Assembly: GCF_018138715.1 (NCBI RefSeq)
Contig: NZ_JAGSHX010000006.1
Span: 3,534,001-3,598,000 of the forward strand
From: Streptomyces asiaticus
GTDB lineage: Bacteria; Actinomycetota; Actinomycetes; Streptomycetales; Streptomycetaceae
Length of the DNA: 64,000 bases
Reading direction: 5' to 3'
Shown: positions 19,903 to 27,573 of the stretch, one piece after another
Position numbering within the stretch: the first letter of the stretch is position 1
Layout: every line of letters begins with the position of its first letter
Notes under the pieces: generated by a model
Seen by the model: the letters and a program-made list of their open reading frames with translations, nothing else
Databases searched by the model: none
What the model was told of the DNA's origin: nothing
Translations under genes and position numbers: made by a program

Positions 19903-21236
19903 TGCTCGAATGCCTCGTCCATCTTCTTCGCGGCGTCCTGGGTGGCGGCGGGCACGCTCTTACGGCCGCTGACGATCTCCTGGAACATGGTGGGCAGGAC
20001 GAGCTGCGCGTCGATGGCCGCCCAGCCGGGCGAGGCGGGCACGAACTTGGCGCTGTCGTTGAGGGTCTTCACGAAGGGCTTGACGAAGGCGTCCTTGTGG
20101 GCGATGTCGCCGCGCACATCGGTGAAGGTGGGCAGGAAGCCCATGGCGTCGTAGAGCTCGCGCTGGGTCTTCTTCCCGGCGAGCGTCTTGATCAGGTCCA
20201 CGGCGATCGTGCGGTGCGAGGTGCTCTTGAGCACCCCGAGGTTGTTCCCGCCCGCGAAGGCCGGTGCGATCTCGCCCTTCTTCACGCCCGGCAGCGGCAC
20301 GACCTTGTACTTGCCCTTGACCTTGCCCGCCTCGATGGCCTGGCGGCTGAAGTCGCCGCCGATCGCCATGGCCGCCTTGCCCGAGGCGAACGCCTCGACG
20401 GTGTCGTTGCCGCCCCACTGGGCGCACTTGGCGGCCGGGCAGTTGTCGTTGCCGAAGAGCGAGGTGTACGCCTTCACGCCCTTCTGGGCGTCGGCGCTGT
20501 CGATGGCCGCCTCGTACTCGTTGGAGCCGAACTTGCCCTTCTCATCGGCGAGGTCGCCGCCATTGGCCCAGATGAAGGGCATCGCGCCATAGGTGTAGGC
20601 GCCGCCGACCGCGAGCCCGTACAGATCCGGCCGCTCCGAGCGGATCTTCTTCGCGGTCGCAATCAACTCGTCCTGGGTGGCCGGCGGCTCCAGGTCGAGC
20701 TCCTTGAAGACGTCCGTCCGGTAGTACAGCGCCCGTACGCCGACGAAGAGCGGGACGCCGTAAACCTTGCCGCCGATGGTCAGCGAGTACTTCGCGGTGG
20801 GGTCGATATTGGTCGAGTCGCCCCAGGCGCCGATCTCCTTGCTGATGTCCATCAGCCCGCCGTCCTTGACATAGCCGGCGGTGTCGGTGTTGCCGAACTC
20901 GATGACGTCGGGAGCGCTCTTGGGGTCGTTGAAAGCCGCCTTGATCTTCTGCGCCCGGGTGTCGATGGGGATGTAGGTCACCTCGACGTCGGTTCCGTCG
21001 TGCTCCTTCTCGAAGCCGGCGACCGCCTCGTCGATCACCTTCTTCTTGGGCGCGTTATTGACCTCCTGGAAGAGCCAGACACGCAGCTTGCCGCTCTTCT
21101 CGTCCTCCTTGGAGCTGTTGTCGGAGGTGGAAGGGGCACATCCGGTCATGGCCAGCCCCGCCAGGGCGAGTGCCACCACGGGCACGGTGACGCGGGAGGA
21201 CGGCCGGGAGGAAACAGCGAGATGGGACGGCTTCAT
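19899..21236 (-). CDS. Extracellular sugar-binding lipoprotein of ABC importer
   Basis: 445 aa from ATG 21236 with AAGGG five bases upstream; an ATG further upstream falls inside the palindromic operator and is rejected. It has a signal sequence with lipobox LAGLAMTGC and is then anchored as a lipoprotein. The mature part is a family-1 solute-binding protein (KLRVWLFQEVNNAPKKK near the start, IGGDFSRQA, PASPGWAAID). It captures a sugar, predicted to be a GlcNAc-containing oligosaccharide because a GH20 enzyme closes the operon. It is the first gene of the four-gene unit. Confidence 0.92.
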   Translation of the reverse strand: MKPSHLAVSSRPSSRVTVPVVALALAGLAMTGCAPSTSDNSSKEDEKSGKLRVWLFQEVNNAPKKKVIDEAVAGFEKEHDGTDVEVTYIPIDTRAQKIKAAFNDPKSAPDVIEFGNTDTAGYVKDGGLMDISKEIGAWGDSTNIDPTAKYSLTIGGKVYGVPLFVGVRALYYRTDVFKELDLEPPATQDELIATAKKIRSERPDLYGLAVGGAYTYGAMPFIWANGGDLADEKGKFGSNEYEAAIDSADAQKGVKAYTSLFGNDNCPAAKCAQWGGNDTVEAFASGKAAMAIGGDFSRQAIEAGKVKGKYKVVPLPGVKKGEIAPAFAGGNNLGVLKSTSHRTIAVDLIKTLAGKKTQRELYDAMGFLPTFTDVRGDIAHKDAFVKPFVKTLNDSAKFVPASPGWAAIDAQLVLPTMFQEIVSGRKSVPAATQDAAKKMDEAFEQ

Positions 21237-21246
21237 AAGGACCCTT

Positions 21247-21282
21247 AAACATTTGGCGTTGCAAGTAATGCAACGCATGTTT
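21247..21282. promoter_or_regulatory. Strong palindromic operator upstream of the sugar-importer operon
   Basis: The inner arms GCGTTGCA and TGCAACGC (8 bp, perfect) flank AGTAA. Outer arms AAACAT and ATGTTT are also complementary. The inner palindrome lies 20-40 bp before the binding-protein ATG, where a repressor would block transcription. It does not resemble the DasR site (TGGTCTAGACCA type). The regulator is not encoded in the window; LacI, GntR or ROK family are all possible. Confidence 0.6.
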
Positions 21283-21393
21283 CGCTCAGCACAATACGCG
21301 TGAGGCTAGGGAACCTTGAGCGACCCCACAAGAGGTCTGAACCACTTCGTGATAAAGCGAGCCGAAGCACTCCCCCACAAAAGGGAATTCGCG

Positions 21394-21804
21394 CTAGCGA
21401 CGCGGCAACTCCTCGCCCGGATAGGCGGGTTCAACATACGGCACGGCCTCTACCCGCGCACCAGCTTCCGCCAGGCGCTCGACCACCCGGTCCCAGTCCG
21501 GCCAGGTCTTCCGGAACCGCTCCAGAACGCGGTCGCTGGCCACCAGCACCACCTCGGCACCCGGGTCCTCCGCCCACTCCAGGAGCCTGGGAAGGGTCGG
21601 CTGGGCGACCGACATCACGCAGCCGCCGGAGAGCCGGTAACCCCGCTCGGCGGCCAGCCGCCCGCACCGCTCCAGCTGGGCGTCCCAGTCCTTCTCGAAC
21701 TGGCAGTAGGCGCTGGCGCCTTCCGCTTCGGGCTCGTCGACCTCACGCGCCCCGAACACCAGATAGGCGGCCCGCGCCGCCCCGTTCTCCGTACGCCCGC
21801 TCAT
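21394..21804 (-). CDS. Conserved hypothetical protein with degenerate resolvase-like fold
   Basis: 136 aa, no signal peptide or membrane segment. The pattern of strands and helices recalls the N-terminal domain of serine recombinases: YLVFGARE near residue 14, then QLERCGRLAAERGYRL, then an alpha/beta unit VVLVASDRVLERF and a final strand ARVEAVPYV. The catalytic Ser of the YxRVS motif is absent (VFGA), there is no DNA-binding C-terminal domain, and there are no inverted repeats around it, so it would not be an active recombinase. I do not know its function. It lies alone downstream of the DUF3039 gene, separated by a long hairpin. Confidence 0.7.
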   Translation of the reverse strand: MSGRTENGAARAAYLVFGAREVDEPEAEGASAYCQFEKDWDAQLERCGRLAAERGYRLSGGCVMSVAQPTLPRLLEWAEDPGAEVVLVASDRVLERFRKTWPDWDRVVERLAEAGARVEAVPYVEPAYPGEELPRR

Positions 21805-21852
21805 GGGCCGACCCTACTGGGGCCGTACGGCGCGCGGCAGGGCGCACAAGGC

Positions 21853-21908
21853 ACGGCACGCCCGGCCCGCGACCCCGTTGTCTCGGGATCGCGGGCCGGG
21901 CGTGCCGT
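21853..21908 (-). terminator. 20-bp perfect-stem terminator
   Basis: Arms 21853-21872 and 21889-21908 are exact reverse complements over 20 bp (ACGGCACGCCCGGCCCGCGA and its complement) with a 16-nt loop that can pair further. It lies downstream of the DUF3039 gene. A direct repeat, TCTCGTCAGCGCCCAGG, occurs twice between the hairpin and the gene. Confidence 0.85.
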
Positions 21909-21993
21909 CTGTTCGCGCGCGAGGCTTGTCGTCGAGGCTGTTCTCGTCAGCGCCCAGGGCCGATCTCGTCAGCGCCCAGGCCCGACGGACCGG

Positions 21994-22281
21994 CTACTTC
22001 TTGCCGTCGCCGTCCTTGCCCTTGTCGCCACCGGCGCCCATGCCCTCGAAGATCTCCTTGCACATCGGGCAGACCGGGTACTTCTTCGGGTCACGACCCG
22101 GGACCCAGACCTTGCCGCAGAGTGCGACGACGGGAGATCCGGAGAGGGCACTCTCCATGATCTTGTCTTTCTGTACATAGTGGGCATAGCGCTCGTGGTC
22201 GCCGTCACCGTGCGACACCTGCGGTGTCGGCTCAACGAGGGTCCCCGTGCCTGCCCCGCGCTCGGGCTCAAGAGTGCTCAT
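21994..22281 (-). CDS. DUF3039 small zinc-ribbon-like protein
   Basis: 95 aa. The core HERYAHYV, then VVALCGKVWVP, then YPVCPMCKEI gives one single Cys, a CxxC pair and nearby His residues, a likely zinc site; the C-terminus is Lys/Gly/Asp rich. This matches the actinobacterial DUF3039 family of unknown function. It lies directly downstream of the yqgE gene with a 21-bp gap, so probably in the same operon. Confidence 0.85.
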   Translation of the reverse strand: MSTLEPERGAGTGTLVEPTPQVSHGDGDHERYAHYVQKDKIMESALSGSPVVALCGKVWVPGRDPKKYPVCPMCKEIFEGMGAGGDKGKDGDGKK

Positions 22282-22302
22282 ACAGCCCCAGGGTACTCAT
22301 GC

Positions 22303-22890
22303 CTAGTTGAGAGAAGGGTCGTCCGGATACGTGGCGACCATGGCCAGCTCACTGCGCTGGCGGCGCAGCACCGACCGCCACAGCCGCTCGGGGGCGGGCG
22401 AGGACACATCGCCCGGCTCGGACTCCACCACGTACCACGCGCCCTCGGCGAGCTCGTCCTCCAGCTGACCGGGCCCCCAGCCCGCGTAACCGGCGAAGAT
22501 GCGCAACGAGCCCACGGCGGCCGCCAGCAGCTCCGGCGGCGCCTCCAGGTCCACCAGGCCGATGGCGCCGTGCACTCTGCGCCAACCGAGTGGCCCGTCC
22601 TCGCTGCGCGCCGAGGACCGGCCCGACTCGCCCGGTACGACGGCCACGCCCAGCGCCGAGTCCAGCGAAACCGGACCGCCCTGGAAGACCACCCCCGGCT
22701 CCCCGGCCAGCGAGGCCCACGACTCCAGGATGTCGCCCACCCCCACCGGGGTCGGACGGTTCAGGACCACGCCGAGCGAGCCCTCCTCGTCATGGTCGAG
22801 GAGCAGCACCACCGCGCGGTCGAAATTCGGGTCAGCAAGCGCCGGTGTCGCGACAAGCAGCCGTCCTGTGAGCGAGGACACCTCGGTCAT
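22303..22890 (-). CDS. YqgE/AlgH family protein (UPF0301)
   Basis: 195 aa from ATG 22890; GGGGGAT lies ten bases upstream, which also makes the ATG at 22908 less likely. Family signatures include LTGRLLVATPAL, DPNFDRAVVLLLDHDEEGSLGVVLNRP, VFQGGPV and IFAGYAGWGPGQLEDE. The biochemical function is not established. It is divergent from murA; the 255 bp between them carry both promoters and a run of CCCTTG/GGCCCTTG direct repeats (about 23087-23124). Confidence 0.92.
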   Translation of the reverse strand: MTEVSSLTGRLLVATPALADPNFDRAVVLLLDHDEEGSLGVVLNRPTPVGVGDILESWASLAGEPGVVFQGGPVSLDSALGVAVVPGESGRSSARSEDGPLGWRRVHGAIGLVDLEAPPELLAAAVGSLRIFAGYAGWGPGQLEDELAEGAWYVVESEPGDVSSPAPERLWRSVLRRQRSELAMVATYPDDPSLN

Positions 22891-23145
22891 GGCCACATGA
22901 TCCCCCATATCCGGGCCGGAGGGGGAGTGGAAGTCGAGTCCCGTATGAGAGCAGGTCGGGGCGCAAGACAGCAGATGCGGCGCACGTGACTGTGGGCCTT
23001 TCGATCGAAACGGAACGTGTTGTGTCGGCTACGGGGTGACGCAAAGGGTGCAAGAGCCTTACGGAGGCGGTCTCCGGGGCTATTACCCTTGCCCTTTGGC
23101 CCTTGTGCCTTTTGGCCCTTGCCCGTCTCAGGAACGCGAGACCAG

Positions 23146-24489
23146 ATGACCCGCTCGAACGATGTCCTGCTCGTCCATGGCGGCACCCCGCTCGAAGGCG
23201 AGATCCGTGTCCGCGGCGCGAAGAACCTCGTGCCGAAGGCCATGGTGGCCGCCCTGCTCGGCAGTGCGCCCAGCAGGCTGCGCAACGTCCCCGACATCCG
23301 CGATGTGCGGGTGGTGCGCGGGCTGCTCCAGCTGCACGGTGTGACGGTGCGCCCCGGTGACGAGTCCGGTGAGCTGGTGCTCGATCCCACGCATGTGGAG
23401 AGCGCCAATGTCGCCGACATCGACGCACACGCAGGTTCCTCGCGGATCCCGATCCTCTTCTGCGGCCCGCTGCTGCACCGCCTCGGCCACGCCTTCATCC
23501 CGGGCCTGGGCGGCTGTGACATCGGCGGCCGGCCGATCGACTTCCACTTCGACGTGCTGCGCCAGTTCGGGGCGACGATCGAGAAGCGGGCGGACGGCCA
23601 GTACCTGGAGGCCCCGCACCGGCTGCGCGGCACCAAGATCCGGCTGCCCTACCCGTCGGTGGGCTCCACCGAGCAGGTGCTGCTGACGGCGGTGCTCGCC
23701 GAGGGTGTGACGGAACTCTCGAACGCGGCGGTCGAGCCGGAGATCGAGGACCTCATCTGCGTCCTTCAGAAGATGGGCGCCATCATCTCCATGGACACCG
23801 ACCGGACGATCCGGATCACCGGTGTCGACCAGCTCGGCGGCTACAACCACCGCGCCCTCCCGGACCGCCTGGAGGCCGCCTCCTGGGCGAGCGCGGCGCT
23901 GGCCACCGAGGGCAGCATCTACGTGCGCGGCGCCCGCCAGCGCGAGATGATGACCTTCCTGAACACCTACCGCAAGGTCGGCGGCGCCTTCGACATCGGT
24001 GACGAGGGCATACGGTTCTGGCACCCGGGCGGCAAGCTCAACGCGATCGCCCTGGAGACCGACGTCCACCCCGGCTTCCAGACCGACTGGCAGCAGCCGC
24101 TGGTGGTGGCCCTGACCCAGGCGTCGGGCCTGTCCATCGTCCACGAGACGGTCTACGAGTCCCGGCTGGGCTTCACCTCGGCGCTCAACCAGATGGGCGC
24201 GCACATCCAGCTCTACCGGGAGTGCCTGGGCGGCTCCGCGTGCCGGTTCGGCCAGCGCAACTTCCTGCACTCCGCGGTCGTCTCGGGACCCACCAAGCTC
24301 CAGGGCTCCGACCTGGTCATCCCCGACCTCCGCGGCGGCTTCTCCTACCTGATCGCGGCCCTGGCCGCCCAGGGCACCTCGCGGGTCCACGGCATCGACC
24401 TGATCAACCGCGGCTACGAGAACTTCATGGAGAAGCTCGTGGAACTGGGCGCGAAGGTGGAGCTCCCGGGCGGCGGCAACGCCGTGTAA
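23146..24489 (+). CDS. murA: UDP-N-acetylglucosamine 1-carboxyvinyltransferase
   Basis: 447 aa. It transfers enolpyruvate from phosphoenolpyruvate to UDP-GlcNAc, the first committed step of peptidoglycan synthesis, in the cytoplasm. Visible are the N-terminal substrate site GAKNLVPKA (Lys-Asn), the catalytic loop GLGGCDIGGRPIDFH with C124 (the residue targeted by fosfomycin in this family), and the repeated inside-out alpha/beta architecture over the full length. ATG 23146 was chosen by homology of the first residues (VLLVHGGTPLEGEIRVRGAK). It is monocistronic. The last 63 bp of the gene are repeated about 150 bp downstream. Confidence 0.96.
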   Translation: MTRSNDVLLVHGGTPLEGEIRVRGAKNLVPKAMVAALLGSAPSRLRNVPDIRDVRVVRGLLQLHGVTVRPGDESGELVLDPTHVESANVADIDAHAGSSRIPILFCGPLLHRLGHAFIPGLGGCDIGGRPIDFHFDVLRQFGATIEKRADGQYLEAPHRLRGTKIRLPYPSVGSTEQVLLTAVLAEGVTELSNAAVEPEIEDLICVLQKMGAIISMDTDRTIRITGVDQLGGYNHRALPDRLEAASWASAALATEGSIYVRGARQREMMTFLNTYRKVGGAFDIGDEGIRFWHPGGKLNAIALETDVHPGFQTDWQQPLVVALTQASGLSIVHETVYESRLGFTSALNQMGAHIQLYRECLGGSACRFGQRNFLHSAVVSGPTKLQGSDLVIPDLRGGFSYLIAALAAQGTSRVHGIDLINRGYENFMEKLVELGAKVELPGGGNAV

Positions 24490-24606
24490 CCCATCTCTCC
24501 CGGCCCCGCGGCCGGGCCCCAACCCACCTCAGCCCGCCCCGGCACCCCCGGGACGGGCTGACCCATGCCACACCCCGCACCACGACGACCGCCCCCGGCT
24601 GGGGGT

Positions 24607-24624
24607 CCGGGGGTTATCCCCCGG
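24607..24624 (+). terminator. Hairpin after murA
   Basis: CCGGGGG-TTAT-CCCCCGG, a perfect 7-bp stem with tetraloop, about 120 bp after the murA stop and just before the duplicated murA tail. It resembles the GGGGGTCCGGGGG-type hairpins scattered in Streptomyces genomes. Confidence 0.6.
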
Positions 24625-24635
24625 GGGAACGCAGC

Positions 24636-24698
24636 ATGGAGAAGCTCGTGGAGCTCGGCGCGGAGGTAGAGCTCCCGGGCGGCGGCAACGCCGTGTAG
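24636..24698 (+). pseudogene. Duplicated 3' end of murA (last 20 codons plus stop)
   Basis: This 63-bp block repeats murA 24427-24489 with only five or so base changes. It would encode MEKLVELGAEVELPGGGNAV and then TAG, differing from the murA C-terminus by one residue (K to E). It starts exactly at an internal murA Met codon and ends exactly at the stop. GGGGGAA lies seven bases before the ATG, so a 20-residue peptide could be translated, but most likely this is a remnant of a local duplication or of gene conversion. Confidence 0.85.
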
Positions 24699-24790
24699 GG
24701 CCTCCGTGGGGCCTCCATGGGCCCTCCGTGGGGCTCGTAGAGCCTCCGTGGGGCCTCGTAGAGCCTCCGTGGGGCCTCGTAGAGGCTCGT
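24699..24790. repeat. 21-bp tandem repeats downstream of the murA tail copy
   Basis: Three consecutive 21-bp units of GCCTCCGTGGGGCCTCGTAG plus A start at 24721, 24742 and 24763. They are preceded by degenerate half-units (GCCTCCGTGGGG, GCCTCCATGGGC) and followed by a partial one. It is non-coding and lies between convergent murA and hupA. Confidence 0.85.
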
Positions 24791-24822
24791 GGACGGGCCT
24801 CAGGGCCCGTAGGAGCGCCGAA

Positions 24823-24852
24823 GGGGCGGCCACCCTCCCGGGTGGCCGCCCC
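24823..24852. terminator. Terminator between hupA and murA
   Basis: A perfect 12-bp stem GGGGCGGCCACC / GGTGGCCGCCCC with a 6-nt loop, 16 bp past the hupA stop. The convergent position suggests it can act in both directions. Confidence 0.88.
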
Positions 24853-24868
24853 TCTTGTTCGCGGGGGC

Positions 24869-25150
24869 TTACTTGCCCTTGGCGGCTTCCTTGAGCTTGG
24901 AGCCCGCGGAGACCTTCACGCTGTAGCCGGCCGGGATCTCGATCGGCTCACCGGTCTGCGGGTTGCGCGCGGTGCGAGCGGCACGGTGGGTGCGCTCGAA
25001 GGTCAGGAAGCCGGGGATGGTGACCTTCTCGTCGCCCTTCGCGACGACCTCACCAGTCACCTCGGCGAGGGCGGCCAGCACGGCGTCGGCGTCCTTTCGG
25101 GTCACCTCGGCGCGCTCGGACAGAGCGGCCACCAGCTCACTGCGGTTCAT
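24869..25150 (-). CDS. hupA: HU-family nucleoid protein
   Basis: 93 aa, the classic short HU form (no Lys/Ala-rich tail). It binds and bends DNA as a dimer to compact the nucleoid. MNRSELVAALSERAEVTR at the N-terminus, GFLTFERTHRAARTARNPQTG (the beta arm with its proline tip, PQTG) and the Lys-rich end KLKEAAKGK are diagnostic. GGGAG precedes the ATG. Streptomyces has a second, tailed HU (HupS) elsewhere. The roughly 255 bp upstream before the malic enzyme gene contain no gene and must hold the promoter. Confidence 0.96.
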   Translation of the reverse strand: MNRSELVAALSERAEVTRKDADAVLAALAEVTGEVVAKGDEKVTIPGFLTFERTHRAARTARNPQTGEPIEIPAGYSVKVSAGSKLKEAAKGK

Positions 25151-25405
25151 GTTGTACTCCCGTGTTCATCTTGCCAATGAGGCGTGAGATCGAAGCCGAT
25201 GCTGCCAGGGCCCTCGGACAGTCCCCGGACCCGGGTCTGCTGTTCAGACCCTCGCGCCCGGAACGCATCCTGCCCCCACCTGTGGCGGGAATGCCAATCC
25301 GGAGCCCTGGAGAGTCACACGAAAAGCGCCGTGGCGGTCGTTTTCCTGCCCGCCACCCTATGGCCGCTTCCGGGACCCCGGAGCGCGCGACGCGCCGTGC
25401 CCCGC

Positions 25406-26827
25406 CTAGACCGCAGTGGTACCGGTCACAGCGCGGGCCGCGTCCCGCACGGCCCCGGCGACCGCCCCCGCGACCTTGTCGTTGAAGACGCTCGGAATGA
25501 TGTAGTTGGCATTGAGCTCGTCGTCGTGGACGACGTCTGCGAGCGCACCGGCAGCAGCCAGCATCATCTCGGTGTTCACCGTACGCGACTGCGCGTCCAG
25601 CAAACCACGGAAAACGCCCGGGAACACCAGGACATTGTTGATCTGGTTCGGGAAATCCGAGCGTCCGGTGGCGACCACGGCCGCGGTCTGGCGGGCGATC
25701 GCCGGGTCCACCTCGGGGTCCGGATTGGCCAGTGCGAAGACGATCGCGCCGTCCGCCATGGCGGCCACGTCGTCGCCGGAGAGCACGTTCGGGGCCGAGA
25801 CGCCGATGAAGACGTCCGCGCCCCGCACGGCCTCGCGCAGGGTGCCCGTGACGCCCTCCGGGTTGGTGTTGTCCGCGATCCAGCGCAGCGGGGACTCCGG
25901 GTCGGCGGAGACCAGGTCCTCGCGCCCGGCGTGCACCACACCGTGGATGTCGGCCACCACCGCGTGCCGCACACCCGCGGCGATCAGCAGCCGCAGGATG
26001 GCCGTGCCGGCGGCGCCCGCGCCGGACATGACGACCCTCACATCCTCGATCTTCTTGTCGACCACCCGCAGCGCGTTGGTGAGGGCCGCCAGCACCACGA
26101 TCGCGGTGCCGTGCTGGTCGTCGTGGAAGACCGGGATGTCCACGGCCTCGCGCAGCCGCGCCTCGATCTCGAAGCAGCGGGGGGCGGAGATGTCCTCCAG
26201 GTTGATCCCCGCGAAGCCGGGGGCGATGGCCTTCACGATCGCGACGATCTCGTCGGTGTCCTGGGTGTCCAGGCAGAGCGGCCAGGCGTCGATGCCCGCG
26301 AACCGCTTGAAGAGGGCCGCCTTGCCCTCCATGACCGGCAGGGCGGCCTTGGGGCCGATGTTGCCGAGGCCCAGCACCGCGGAGCCGTCGGTGACGACCG
26401 CCACACTGTTGCGCTTGATGGTGAGGCGGCGGGCGTCCTCGGGGTTCTCCGCGATGGCCTGGCAGACCCGGGCCACGCCCGGGGTGTAGACCATGGAGAG
26501 GTCGTCACGGTTGCGGATGGGGTGTTTGGACGACATCTCGATCTTGCCGCCGAGGTGCATCAGGAACGTACGGTCGGAGACCTTGCCGAGCGAGACACCC
26601 TCGATGCCCCGCAGCTTCTCCACGATTTCCTGGGCGTGCGCGGTCGAGGTCGCGGCGATGGTCACGTCGATACGGAGCTTCTCGTGGCCGGACGCGGTCA
26701 CATCGAGGCCCGTCACCGAGCCACCGGAGGACTCCACGGCCGTGGTCAGCTGGCTGACCGCGGTACCGCTCGCGGGCACCTCCAGCCGGACCGTCATCGA
26801 GTACGAGACGCTGGGCGCCGTTGCCAT
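25406..26827 (-). CDS. NAD(P)-dependent malic enzyme with N-terminal ACT domain
   Basis: 473 aa from ATG 26827 (AGAGGAAG upstream). It decarboxylates malate to pyruvate, linking the TCA cycle to pyruvate and acetyl-CoA. Residues about 8-85 form an ACT-like regulatory domain (SYSMTVRLEVPASG). Then come the malic domain with the catalytic Tyr in SMVYTPGVA and Lys in RNSVAVVTDGSAVLG, the metal site VFHDDQHGTAIV, and the Rossmann fingerprint SGAGAAGTAILRLL. Cofactor preference (NAD or NADP) cannot be decided by eye. It is a monocistronic unit between hupA and the cold-shock gene, which is divergent. Confidence 0.93.
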   Translation of the reverse strand: MATAPSVSYSMTVRLEVPASGTAVSQLTTAVESSGGSVTGLDVTASGHEKLRIDVTIAATSTAHAQEIVEKLRGIEGVSLGKVSDRTFLMHLGGKIEMSSKHPIRNRDDLSMVYTPGVARVCQAIAENPEDARRLTIKRNSVAVVTDGSAVLGLGNIGPKAALPVMEGKAALFKRFAGIDAWPLCLDTQDTDEIVAIVKAIAPGFAGINLEDISAPRCFEIEARLREAVDIPVFHDDQHGTAIVVLAALTNALRVVDKKIEDVRVVMSGAGAAGTAILRLLIAAGVRHAVVADIHGVVHAGREDLVSADPESPLRWIADNTNPEGVTGTLREAVRGADVFIGVSAPNVLSGDDVAAMADGAIVFALANPDPEVDPAIARQTAAVVATGRSDFPNQINNVLVFPGVFRGLLDAQSRTVNTEMMLAAAGALADVVHDDELNANYIIPSVFNDKVAGAVAGAVRDAARAVTGTTAV

Positions 26828-27107
26828 GGCCTGCTTCCTCTGCTTTCCCTTGTTCATGCTGTCGGGGCCGCGGGATGCCGGGGCCACGTCCTCAGATGGT
26901 TACACCTACCTCTGGGTACGGGGTAACCCGGCCCGACTTTCGGACATATTGTTCTGACATAGCAGAGTGGGGTCAGGCGAGTGGAAAGCCCCACTCCTTC
27001 GCGGGAACGCCTGGCGAGGCGGACCGTCCGCCGCAGCCGCCGCCCTAGGCTCTGGCGCGCTACAGCGTCGTAAGGACGTCGAGGAAGAGACAACGAGGAG
27101 CGCGGGC

Positions 27108-27317
27108 ATGGCTCAGGGCACCGTGAAGTGGTTCAACGCCGAGAAGGGCTACGGCTTCATCGCCCAGGAGGACGGCGGACCGGATGTCTTCGTCCACTAC
27201 AGCTCGATCGACGGCAGCGGCTACCGCAGCCTGGTCGACGAGCAGCGGGTCGAATTCCAGATCGTGCAGGGCCGCAAGGGCCCCCAAGCGGAAGAGGTCC
27301 GCGTCCTGGGCGGCTGA
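27108..27317 (+). CDS. Cold-shock domain protein (CspA family)
   Basis: 69 aa. A single five-strand OB-fold RNA/ssDNA-binding domain with RNP1 (KGYGFI) and RNP2 (VFVHY) intact; it starts [18 protein letters not shown]. It acts as an RNA chaperone. GAGGAG lies seven bases before the ATG. The approximately 280 bp to the divergent malic enzyme gene hold no other gene; a long 5' leader would fit the family, but I see no specific cold-box sequence. Confidence 0.95.
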   Translation: MAQGTVKWFNAEKGYGFIAQEDGGPDVFVHYSSIDGSGYRSLVDEQRVEFQIVQGRKGPQAEEVRVLGG

Positions 27318-27465
27318 TGCCGCCGGGCGCGGACCCCTTACGGAAGAGATGAAAGATGGCACCGACCCGCCATGCTCGCCTCGCGGCAAGTGGTCGCTCG
27401 AAGCGACGAAGGTTGGGCCCGGGGGCTTGGATCGGGCCGGTGCCACATCAAGGCTAACAAACAGG

Positions 27466-27490
27466 CCCGGGAAGGGATTCCCCTCCCGGG
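27466..27490. terminator. Terminator between cold-shock gene and helD
   Basis: CCCGGGAAGGG-ATTC-CCCTCCCGGG folds into a strong stem with one bulge. On the minus strand it is followed by CCTGTTTGTTAG, a T-rich tail, so it is a good helD terminator. It can also stop the cold-shock transcript. Confidence 0.8.
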
Positions 27491-27573
27491 GGTGGATTTT
27501 GGAGCGTCCCGGAGCACCGGGCTCCGAGGTCTTCCGAGCAGCGGGCGCCGGGGCCATCCGGCCGGGGTGGCGG

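Noticed and set aside
16271..21282. Assignment as the das operon with a DasR box
   Set aside because: No TGGTCTAGACCA-like element is present; the palindrome upstream is different, and gene order with murA and hupA fits the SCO2943-2946 group instead.
24636..24698. Treating the murA tail copy as a proven small gene
   Set aside because: A ribosome-binding-like GGGGGAA is present, but the peptide is identical in nature to the MurA C-terminus and has no independent support; it was listed as a duplicated fragment instead.
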